Shown: piece after piece, positions 53,298 to 61,195 of the stretch
How positions within the stretch are numbered: position 1 is the stretch's first letter
How the letters are laid out: each line of letters opens with the position of its first letter
Assembly (NCBI RefSeq): GCF_011089895.1
Contig: NZ_JAANAT010000001.1
Coordinates: 1,116,001 to 1,180,000, forward strand
DNA: 64,000 nt
DNA from: Mucilaginibacter inviolabilis
GTDB taxonomy: Bacteria; Bacteroidota; Bacteroidia; Sphingobacteriales; Sphingobacteriaceae
Direction: 5' to 3'
Translations under genes and position numbers: made by a program
Notes under the pieces: model-generated
Told to the model about the DNA's origin: nothing
What the model saw: only the letters and a program-made list of their open reading frames with translations
Databases searched by the model: none

Positions 53298-53880
53298 ATT
53301 TACAAGGGGCATTAAAGTAATTTTATAATAATGATACATTGTCTATAGAATTAGTCGACAAAAATAGAAAAAAAATGACTTTAACAAATCTTTTTTGATT
53401 TTAATTTTTTGGCGTGCTTAATCAGGTACTATAATCTGATACTTTTTAAACCTTTCAAAACACTTCAAAAATTTGTTAAAAAGTGTTAAAATGGCGTTAA
53501 AGCTTTGTTAAAATAGCCAAAAAGCACCCCATTTTCCCCTGATTTTGACTGAAAAAGTGTTAAAATTTAAGGTTTAAAAAGTTTTTCGGATAAGGGTCCC
53601 GATAAAGTATTTTTAACCAAAGCAACTCTTTGAGACCCTACTCCTCCCTCCTTTTGGCCACATTTTAATTAGTAATAATTGACTAAATTTAGCATTAATC
53701 ATAGTTATTTAAGCCATTATTTAATACAAGTAGATTGTATATTGATAATTTTAGATCGTAAATTAACATAAATTGAAATTAAATGGCTTAAAACATCTGT
53801 AAATTATATAAAAATGGTAAATTTTAACTAAAAATAGACTTATTGTATGTTAAAGTGAGTCAATATCAATCAAAAAATAT
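53298..53880. other. Divergent intergenic region upstream of the TonB receptor and proB
   Basis: About 580 AT-rich bases without coding character, apart from the 148-bp repeat at 53439. TTTAAGCCAT (from about 53710) and ATGGCTTAAA (about 53782) are far-spaced inverted copies. It holds the receptor promoter on the minus strand, which I could not locate with confidence. Confidence 0.4.
53439..53586. repeat. 148-bp AT-rich dispersed repeat (copy 2)
   Basis: It matches the repeat at 16246-16394 in three blocks, with a 34-base identical end (53553-53586). The sequence between the blocks has diverged, which shows that the blocks are kept. Confidence 0.8.
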
Positions 53881-53888
53881 TATTTTTG
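53881..53888 (+). promoter_or_regulatory. -7 box of proBA
   Basis: TATTTTTG matches TAnnTTTG; it ends 23 bases before the ATG at 53912. Confidence 0.55.
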
Positions 53889-53911
53889 GATCAAAATACG
53901 ATCAGCAGGAA

Positions 53912-54991
53912 ATGGCCTTCAACTATCAACGCATCATTATCAAAATAGGCTCTAACGTTTTTACGCAGGAAAATGGCTTACCCAACCTGCAGCGTATAGA
54001 ACACCTGGTTGAGCAGATAGCGGCGATCAAAAAACAGGGTAAAGAAGTTATCCTGGTATCATCGGGAGCAGTAGCTTCTGGTCGTAGCCTGATCACTATT
54101 TCCGAAAAATATGATGCCATCGCCGCGAGGCAGTTATTGGCCTCCATAGGTCAGGTAAAGCTGATCAATACGTATTCCAGTCTTTTTGAGCGCTTTGATA
54201 TCCTTTGCTCGCAAGTGTTGGTCACTAAAGAGGATTTCAGGGATAGGATGCACTATCTGAATATGAAAAACTGCCTGGAGCTTTTATTACAGCACCAGGT
54301 TATACCTGTTGTGAACGAAAATGATGTAGTATCGGTAACAGAACTCATGTTTACAGACAATGATGAGCTTGCCGGTCTTATAGCTTCCATGCTGAATGCG
54401 GAGGCACTTATTGTGCTAACTAATGTAGATGGTATTTATAATGGCAATCCAAATTCGCCGGGATCGGCTGTAATTGAACAAGTTAACGGCGCTGTGGTTG
54501 ATTTCTCTGAGTTTGTTTCCTCTGGACGTTCGCAGTTTGGCCGTGGCGGTATGATCACTAAATCAACCATGTCTCAAAAAACAGCGCAATTAGGCATTGC
54601 GGTACATATTGCTAACGGTTCCCGTGATAATGTTTTAACCGATGTGCTGGAAAATAAAGTAATACATACCCGCTTTATTCCTACAAAAAAAGCATCTGGT
54701 AAAAAGAAATGGATAGCGCATTCCGAAAAGTCGGCTACAGGTGTAGTACAGGTTAATGACGGTGCCAAGGTCGCGCTTACATCCAGCAAAGCCACCAGTT
54801 TATTACCTGTTGGAATTACTAATGTATTAACTGATTTTAAAAAGGGAGATATCATTAAGCTGGTTGATGAGAAAAATAAACAGTTGGGTTTGGGTATAGC
54901 GGAGTATGGAGCAGATAAGGCCAGGGAACGAGTTGGGCTTAAAAACCAAAAGCCTTTGGTACATTACGATTATCTTTATTTACAGAGTTAA
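53912..54991 (+). CDS. proB: Glutamate 5-kinase
   Basis: A 359-residue kinase for the first step of proline synthesis. It opens [14 protein letters not shown], contains [44 protein letters not shown] and the PUA-like C-terminal domain. The start is ATG 53912; the open frame begins earlier, upstream of the promoter box. The stop TAA shares one base with the ATG of proA. Confidence 0.95.
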   Translation: MAFNYQRIIIKIGSNVFTQENGLPNLQRIEHLVEQIAAIKKQGKEVILVSSGAVASGRSLITISEKYDAIAARQLLASIGQVKLINTYSSLFERFDILCSQVLVTKEDFRDRMHYLNMKNCLELLLQHQVIPVVNENDVVSVTELMFTDNDELAGLIASMLNAEALIVLTNVDGIYNGNPNSPGSAVIEQVNGAVVDFSEFVSSGRSQFGRGGMITKSTMSQKTAQLGIAVHIANGSRDNVLTDVLENKVIHTRFIPTKKASGKKKWIAHSEKSATGVVQVNDGAKVALTSSKATSLLPVGITNVLTDFKKGDIIKLVDEKNKQLGLGIAEYGADKARERVGLKNQKPLVHYDYLYLQS

Positions 54992-56244
54992 TGGCAACAG
55001 TATACGATAATTATTTTCAAAATGCGCTTGTTGCAGGCAGAAAACCCACTCTTGCCCCTGCTCTGATCAATCAGGTGTTGCAGGATGTGGCGGCTGAAGC
55101 TATTGCTCAAACAGGTTACCTACTAACTGAAAATCAGAAGGATCTTGACCGGATGGACAACACAGATCCTAAGTATGACCGGTTGAAGCTTACTGCTGCC
55201 CGTATTGAAGCCATAGCCGGCGATATGGTAAATGTGGCGCTTTTAGATAGCCCATTGGGTAAACAGCTTTCCAAAACTAATATGCCAAATGGCTTATCCA
55301 TCACAAAGGTTAGGGTTCCATTGGGGGTTGTTGGGGTTATTTACGAAGCCCGGCCTAATGTTACTTTTGATGTATTTGCGCTTTGCTTTAAAACAGGGAA
55401 CGTCAGTATTTTAAAAGGAAGCAGCGATGCCGACTTTTCCAATCGGGCAATTATTTCGATCATATATAAAGTATTGCGTAAGCATCATTTGGATACTGAT
55501 ATTGTGACCTTGCTGCCTGCTGATCGTGAAGCTACCGCTGCTTTATTAAATGCTGTTGGCTTTGTAGATGTGCTGATCCCGCGAGGAAGTCAGTCGTTAA
55601 TTAATTTTGTTAGGGATAATAGTAAAGTACCCGTAATTGAAACCGGGGCTGGTATTGTTCATACTTATTTTGATGAGTCAGGTGATCTGGAGAAAGGTGC
55701 AGGAATTATCGCCAATGCCAAAACACGCCGGGTAAGTGTGTGTAATGCGCTCGATTGTTTGATTATTCACGCATCACGTATTGCTGATTTGCCAAGGCTT
55801 ACACATTTATTAAAACAGAAACAGGTAGAATTATTTGCCGACGAAACTGCCCATGAGGTATTAAAGGGTAACTACCCCGATGATCTGCTGAATAAAGCAA
55901 TTCCGGAGCATTTTGGTACCGAGTTCTTATCTATGAAAATGGCTATTAAAACGGTAGCTAATTTGAACCAGGCGCTTGAACATATTGCTGTAAATGGGTC
56001 AAAACATAGTGAGGCTATTATTAGCGAAGATGCCGATCATATAGCTACATTTTTAAATAATGTAGATGCAGCTGCAGTATATGCTAATGTCTCAACCGCA
56101 TTTACTGATGGAGCCCAGTTTGGGCTAGGCGCCGAAATAGGCATCAGTACACAAAAACTCCACGCCCGCGGCCCTATGGGGCTTGAGGAATTAACCAGCT
56201 ATAAATGGTTAGTTAAAGGCGATGGTCAAACCCGAAATCCATAA
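54991..56244 (+). CDS. proA: Gamma-glutamyl phosphate reductase
   Basis: A 417-residue NADPH-dependent enzyme that follows ProB in proline synthesis. The catalytic Cys lies in [16 protein letters not shown], and the motifs [19 protein letters not shown] and [17 protein letters not shown] are typical of the family. Its ATG overlaps the proB stop by one base, so the two are coupled. Confidence 0.96.
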   Translation: MATVYDNYFQNALVAGRKPTLAPALINQVLQDVAAEAIAQTGYLLTENQKDLDRMDNTDPKYDRLKLTAARIEAIAGDMVNVALLDSPLGKQLSKTNMPNGLSITKVRVPLGVVGVIYEARPNVTFDVFALCFKTGNVSILKGSSDADFSNRAIISIIYKVLRKHHLDTDIVTLLPADREATAALLNAVGFVDVLIPRGSQSLINFVRDNSKVPVIETGAGIVHTYFDESGDLEKGAGIIANAKTRRVSVCNALDCLIIHASRIADLPRLTHLLKQKQVELFADETAHEVLKGNYPDDLLNKAIPEHFGTEFLSMKMAIKTVANLNQALEHIAVNGSKHSEAIISEDADHIATFLNNVDAAAVYANVSTAFTDGAQFGLGAEIGISTQKLHARGPMGLEELTSYKWLVKGDGQTRNP

Positions 56245-56273
56245 TTATAAACCTAATACCTACACTTTGTCGC

Positions 56274-56309
56274 AAAAAAAAGGTGCTTGAAAAAGCACCT
56301 TAAATTTTT
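56274..56309. terminator. Bidirectional terminator between proBA and the 30-residue peptide gene
   Basis: AAGGTGCTT (56280-56288) and AAGCACCTT (56293-56301) form a 9-bp stem with a GAAA loop. An A8 run lies before it and AAATTTTT after it, so it serves both strands and works best on the minus strand. Confidence 0.88.
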
Positions 56310-56332
56310 CCTCACTGTCCGGTCTGTGTAGT

Positions 56333-56425
56333 TTATTTAATCAGGTAATTTGCTATAGCAACAAAACAAATAATCACTAAAATCACTCCTTGCAGTTTTT
56401 GCTCTAATGTTAACTGGCTTATCAT
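56333..56425 (-). CDS. 30-residue single-span membrane peptide of unknown function
   Basis: A short ORF on the minus strand encodes a polar start (MISQLTLEQKLQG), one membrane span (VILVIICFVAIANYL) and a Lys end. It is too short for standard gene calling, but a Bacteroidota promoter lies upstream (TTG, 19 bases, TAAATTTG) and a strong terminator follows its stop within 60 bases. Amphipathic start plus one span is typical of small regulatory membrane proteins and type I toxins. No antisense RNA is visible. Its role is unknown. Confidence 0.55.
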   Translation of the reverse strand: MISQLTLEQKLQGVILVIICFVAIANYLIK

Positions 56426-56446
56426 TTTAAATTAATTAGGGTATAG

Positions 56447-56476
56447 CAAATTTAAAATGTAAACGGGATGTTACAA
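56447..56476 (-). promoter_or_regulatory. Promoter of the 30-residue peptide gene
   Basis: The minus strand reads TTG (56476-56474), 19 bases, then TAAATTTG (56454-56447), the -33/-7 pair of the Bacteroidota housekeeping sigma at the ideal spacing. The ATG is 21 bases further. Confidence 0.7.
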
Positions 56477-56923
56477 GAGCACAATACACTTTTGCATTTT
56501 TTTTAACAAAAAACTTACATGCTTTTTACAATGGTCAGCTGCACATTTATTCATTAAAATAATCGCAAAAAAACGCTTGCCCTGTTAAAATTTATTTAGA
56601 GACTAAACATAGTCAGAATGATAAATTTTATGCTTCATGATTAATTTATCTGCATTTTTTAGATAATTTTTGAACTATGTGTTTTTTTGTGTTTTTAACA
56701 TACAAGAATATTAAAGAGTATTTTAGTTGTAAATATTCTTTAAATAAAAAGTTTCTATGTTGATTAGGATGATATCTTCTAAATAAAGAAAAGTTTAATA
56801 TTATTAATTTAAGCATTTGATTATCAATATTATATTAATTAATAATTAATTTCGAATTTTATATTTGCTTTCCATTTTACTCTCGGCTGACCTAATAACC
56901 TATCAACATCAGAATCAAAAAGG
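56477..56923. other. AT-rich region upstream of mnmA
   Basis: About 450 bases, very AT-rich, without an ORF of coding character. TATATTTG also occurs at 56862 and could be a second promoter for mnmA. Nothing else recognised. Confidence 0.4.
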
Positions 56924-56931
56924 TATCTTTG
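56924..56931 (+). promoter_or_regulatory. -7 box of mnmA
   Basis: TATCTTTG matches TAnnTTTG and ends 7 bases before the ATG at 56939. Confidence 0.55.
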
Positions 56932-56938
56932 CAAAATT

Positions 56939-58027
56939 ATGAGTAAGCACGGTAGGATCTTAGTGGCAATGAGTGGTGGTGTTGATAGTTCGGTAGCGGC
57001 AGTAATGCTGCATGAGCAGGGCTATGAAGTTATTGGTCTTACCATGAAAACCTGGGACTATGCCTCATCCGGTGGTAGTTCAAAAGAAACGGGCTGCTGT
57101 AGTCTGGATAGTATTAATGATGCCCGTGCTTTAGCTGTAGGTTATGGCTTTCCACACTACATATTAGATATCAGAAACGAATTTGGTGATTTTGTGATCG
57201 ACAATTTTGTAGACGAGTATCTGGCTGGCCGTACTCCCAATCCATGTGTATTATGTAATACCCATATTAAATGGGATGCCCTTTTAAAGCGCGCTGATAA
57301 ACTCGATTGTGAATTTATTGCAACAGGGCACTATGCTAATATCCGGTTGCAGGATAACGGGCGTTATGTGATATCAAAGGGAAAAGACGAAAACAAAGAT
57401 CAGTCTTATGTATTGTGGGGCGTATCTCAGCAAAATCTTGCCCGCACAAAATTCCCTTTAGGTAGTTTCTCTAAACCAGAGATCAGGCAAATGGCTATGG
57501 ATATGGGACAAATGGAACTTGCCGGGAAAAGTGAAAGCTATGAAATATGCTTTGTGCCAGATAACGACTATAGAGCCTTTTTAAGACACAAAGTTGAAGA
57601 TCTGGATGATCGTATAGGTCCGGGTAACTTTACGCTTACCAACGGCACCATAGTAGGCAAGCACCAGGGATATCCGTTTTACACCATAGGGCAGCGTAAG
57701 GGTTTGGGCGTAGCATTAGGGCACCCTATGTTTGTTACCGCCATAGACCCGCACACCAATACCGTTGTTTTAGGTACAGCTGATGAATTGGAACGCAAAC
57801 AAGCCTGGGTTAAAAACCTTAATCTGGTTAAATATGCCAATATTAATGAACCTATAGAAGCTATTACTAAGATACGCTACAAGGATGCCGGTACGCAAAG
57901 CAGCATTGTACAAATGGGCGAACATATGAAAGTTGATTTTCATCATAATGTATCTGGCATAGCACCAGGCCAGTCGGCTGTATTTTATGAAGGGAATGAC
58001 CTTCTTGGTGGTGGTTTCCTGATGTAG
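56939..58027 (+). CDS. mnmA: tRNA-specific 2-thiouridylase
   Basis: A 362-residue enzyme that thiolates U34 of tRNA for Lys, Glu and Gln. The PP-loop AMSGGVDSS is near residue 10-18. The catalytic cysteines are Cys103 (NPCVLCNTHIKWD) and Cys204 (YEICFVPDNDYR). The C-terminal beta-barrel domain is complete (GQRKGLGVALGHP). Normal length, monocistronic. Confidence 0.96.
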   Translation: MSKHGRILVAMSGGVDSSVAAVMLHEQGYEVIGLTMKTWDYASSGGSSKETGCCSLDSINDARALAVGYGFPHYILDIRNEFGDFVIDNFVDEYLAGRTPNPCVLCNTHIKWDALLKRADKLDCEFIATGHYANIRLQDNGRYVISKGKDENKDQSYVLWGVSQQNLARTKFPLGSFSKPEIRQMAMDMGQMELAGKSESYEICFVPDNDYRAFLRHKVEDLDDRIGPGNFTLTNGTIVGKHQGYPFYTIGQRKGLGVALGHPMFVTAIDPHTNTVVLGTADELERKQAWVKNLNLVKYANINEPIEAITKIRYKDAGTQSSIVQMGEHMKVDFHHNVSGIAPGQSAVFYEGNDLLGGGFLM

Positions 58028-58223
58028 ATCCTCCTTTGTCGTAAGCTGGCGATAAACTGTTATCTGTAATTTTTATTATCAAAACATCGTAAAACGTTGC
58101 TTTAATAATAATCCTGCATTCCAACTATTTATCAGTTTGGCCGTAAAAGCTTCGGGGCTTTTCCTAAAACAAATTTGCGTTTCACTTTCTTTATGTTTTA
58201 TTTGCAAAAAAATAACTGCTTAA

Positions 58224-60614
58224 ATGGCCAAAAACCTACTTATAGTTGAATCTCCGGCGAAAGCCAAAACCATCGAAGGATATCTTGGGAAAGACTTTAC
58301 GGTTAAATCAAGTTACGGCCATATCCGTGATCTGGTAAAATCTGAAGATGCTATTGATATAGCTAATAATTTCACCCAGAAATATGAAGTGCCAGCCGAT
58401 AAAAAGCAAGTTGTCAGTGAATTAAAAAAATTAGCTAAGGAAGCCGAAATGGTTTGGCTCGCATCGGACGAGGATCGCGAGGGAGAAGCCATATCCTGGC
58501 ATTTATTTGAAACACTAGGTTTAAAAGATGCTACCACCAAACGCATTGTTTTTCACGAGATAACCAAACCTGCTATTTTAAAAGCGATTGATACGCCTCG
58601 TAAAATTGACTATAACCTGGTTAATGCCCAACAAGCCCGCCGCGTGTTGGATAGATTAGTAGGTTTTGAACTCTCCCCTGTTTTATGGAAAAAAGTAAAA
58701 CCATCTTTATCTGCTGGTCGGGTTCAATCAGTAGCAGTAAGATTGATTGTTGATCGCGAAAGAGAGATCAATAAATTTAAATCGGAAGCCGCTTTTAAAA
58801 TAGTAGCCATATTTGGCAAAGGTAAAGAGGCATTCAAAGCTGAGCTTGCTGAGCGTTTTAGCAAGCAGGAAGACGCTGAAAAGTTTCTATCCGATTGCAT
58901 TGGAGCTGATTTTGATATCCGGTCATTAGAAACAAAACCCGCAAAACGTTCTCCTGCTGCCCCCTTTACAACATCCACATTACAACAGGAAGCCAGCAGA
59001 AAATTAGGTTATTCTGTAGCCCGTACTATGCAGGTTGCTCAGAAACTATATGAATCGGGTAACATTACCTATATGCGTACAGACTCGGTTAACTTGTCAG
59101 AAACCGCGTTAAATGCCGCACAGCAGGAAATTGTTTCTGCGTATGGAGAAAAATATCATCAGCATCGTAAATATAAAACTAAAAATGCCAGTGCCCAGGA
59201 AGCGCATGAGGCAATAAGACCAACTTATTTTACTAATCATACCATTGATGGCGATTCTTCTGAAAAACGCTTGTATGAGTTGATCTGGAAACGTGCTATT
59301 GCTTCACAAATGAGTGAAGCACAGTTTGAAAAAACAACCGCGAAGATCAGCATTTCCAGTCGTAGAGAAGAACTGACGGCCAATGGTGAAGTAATGAAGT
59401 TTGATGGGTTCCTGAAAGTGTATCTGGAATCTGCCGACGATGAAGAAGAAGATACACAACAAGACGGTGAAAATGCTATGCTGCCTCCTTTAACAAAAGG
59501 CCAGCGTCTTGCATTACAGGAAATGTCGGCAACTGAGCGTTTCTCTCGCCCGCCTGCACGTTATACAGAGGCCAGTTTGGTTAAAAAACTGGAAGAATTA
59601 GGTATCGGTCGCCCGTCAACCTATGCCCCTACCATTTCAACCATACAAAACCGTGGTTATGTAGTTAAGGAAGAGCGCGAAGGAAAGATACGTAACTTCA
59701 GAGTATTGACTCTAAAAGGTAACGCTATTGTTAAGGAAAACAAAACCGAAAATACGGGTGCTGAACGGGGCAAACTCTTCCCTACCGATATTGGTGCAGT
59801 AGTGAATGATTTCCTGGTTCAATATTTTAACGGTATCGTCGATTTTAACTTTACAGCAAGCGTTGAAAAACAATTTGACGAGATAGCGCAAGGTTTAAAA
59901 GAATGGACGGATATGCTCCATGCTTTTTATAATCCTTTCCATAAAGAAGTTCAAAGCACCATAGAAACTGCTGATAAAGCTACGGGCGAACGCGAACTAG
60001 GCGTACACCCAGAGAATGGTAAAAAAATATCGGTACGCATTGGCCGTTACGGCCCGTTTGTACAGGTAGGCGACAGTGCTACAGAAGAAAATGAAGAAAA
60101 ACCGCTTTACGCGAGTTTAAGAAATGGGCAGAGCATAGAAACAATCAGTCTTGAAGAAGCTTTAGAGCTTTTTAAACTACCAAAGGTTGTTGGAGAGTAC
60201 GAAGGTAAGGTAATGAAGGTGGCTATTGGCCGTTTCGGGCCATACATTAGCCATAACAGCGCGTTTGTTTCTTTACCAAAAGAAATTGATCCGCTAGATG
60301 TCACTGAGGAGCAGGCAATCGAATTGATCAATGCTAAACGTAAAAAAGACGCCGAAAAATTGATCAAATCTTTTGACGAAGATCCGGAGGTTAAAGTATT
60401 AAATGGTCGCTGGGGACCTTATATCGAATTTGGTAAATTAAATGTAAAGATCCCTAAAGATAAAGATCCTTTGACCCTTACTTATGAAGAGTGTAAGGCC
60501 TTGGCTGATGCTATGCCAAAGGATGCTAAAAAAGGACGGTTTGGTAAAGCTGCTTCAGCAAAACCCGCAGCCAAAGCACCGGCAAAGAAAAAAGCTGTAG
60601 CAAAGAAGAAATGA
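58224..60614 (+). CDS. topA: DNA topoisomerase I
   Basis: A 796-residue type IA topoisomerase that relaxes negative supercoils. The TOPRIM domain opens LLIVESPAKAKTIEGYLGKDF with ASDEDREGEAISWHL, and the active-site Tyr283 lies in ITYMRTDSVNLS. Instead of zinc-finger cysteines the C-terminus has GRYGPFVQ, GRFGPYIS and GRWGPYIEF repeats and a Lys/Ala/Pro tail, typical of Bacteroidota. Essential for chromosome topology. Confidence 0.97.
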   Translation: MAKNLLIVESPAKAKTIEGYLGKDFTVKSSYGHIRDLVKSEDAIDIANNFTQKYEVPADKKQVVSELKKLAKEAEMVWLASDEDREGEAISWHLFETLGLKDATTKRIVFHEITKPAILKAIDTPRKIDYNLVNAQQARRVLDRLVGFELSPVLWKKVKPSLSAGRVQSVAVRLIVDREREINKFKSEAAFKIVAIFGKGKEAFKAELAERFSKQEDAEKFLSDCIGADFDIRSLETKPAKRSPAAPFTTSTLQQEASRKLGYSVARTMQVAQKLYESGNITYMRTDSVNLSETALNAAQQEIVSAYGEKYHQHRKYKTKNASAQEAHEAIRPTYFTNHTIDGDSSEKRLYELIWKRAIASQMSEAQFEKTTAKISISSRREELTANGEVMKFDGFLKVYLESADDEEEDTQQDGENAMLPPLTKGQRLALQEMSATERFSRPPARYTEASLVKKLEELGIGRPSTYAPTISTIQNRGYVVKEEREGKIRNFRVLTLKGNAIVKENKTENTGAERGKLFPTDIGAVVNDFLVQYFNGIVDFNFTASVEKQFDEIAQGLKEWTDMLHAFYNPFHKEVQSTIETADKATGERELGVHPENGKKISVRIGRYGPFVQVGDSATEENEEKPLYASLRNGQSIETISLEEALELFKLPKVVGEYEGKVMKVAIGRFGPYISHNSAFVSLPKEIDPLDVTEEQAIELINAKRKKDAEKLIKSFDEDPEVKVLNGRWGPYIEFGKLNVKIPKDKDPLTLTYEECKALADAMPKDAKKGRFGKAASAKPAAKAPAKKKAVAKKK

Positions 60615-60635
60615 TTTCCAGTGAATGGTTTATTA

Positions 60636-60704
60636 GGTTGATTGAGTAAATAGTTGTTCTATCAGCTATTTAATCGCCCACTTAATCAACTATTCACCCA
60701 ATCA
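60636..60704. repeat. Intergenic inverted repeat, family D (copy 2)
   Basis: Left arm GGTTGATTGAGTAAATAGTTG (from 60636, one mismatch region) pairs with CAACTATTCACCCAATCA (60687-60704). The words match the repeat at 21791. It lies between topA and the next plus-strand gene. Confidence 0.65.
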
Positions 60705-60711
60705 AAAAAAC

Positions 60712-61116
60712 ATGATAAAAGATCTTCCCGAAAATAACGTACAGGATATAGCAGTAGCAGTTGCATTAGAGGGTGAAAATATCGAAAGCAAGATTTGGTA
60801 TGTATACCTCATCAATCTAAAAAATGAACCTATAGAAAATGTACTGGTTACATCTAAAGGTTATGGTGAAAAAGATGGTGTACAGGTAAAAACTTCAACC
60901 TTGAGACACATGTTTCCCGAAGTTCCGGGCCAGGCATTTAAGCTTATTGAACCGATTGATGAGCAAACGTTTGGTCTTAATAACGAATATTGGCTTAGTT
61001 ATTATATCGGAAAAAATATCTACGATAAAAAGTTCATTTTTTTGCCTGAAAGCATCGTTGAAATGAACTTTATCAAACTCCCGGTTTTGAATAAACCAGG
61101 CGTTATGATACTATAA
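60712..61116 (+). CDS. Conserved hypothetical protein
   Basis: A 134-residue soluble protein without signal or membrane segments. It is predicted to be beta-rich, with WYVYLINLKNEPIENVLVTSKGYG and a later WLSYYIGKNIYDKKFIFLPESI. Similar short proteins are widespread in Bacteroidota and some carry an unsupported tRNA synthetase label; no synthetase motif is present here. It follows topA by about 100 bases across an inverted repeat. Confidence 0.75.
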   Translation: MIKDLPENNVQDIAVAVALEGENIESKIWYVYLINLKNEPIENVLVTSKGYGEKDGVQVKTSTLRHMFPEVPGQAFKLIEPIDEQTFGLNNEYWLSYYIGKNIYDKKFIFLPESIVEMNFIKLPVLNKPGVMIL

Positions 61117-61195
61117 TTTCATAAAATAAGTTTCCGTTTAAATTATTTATTCTCATAAATTTTATAATTTACATGATTATAAATAAACCTATTCC

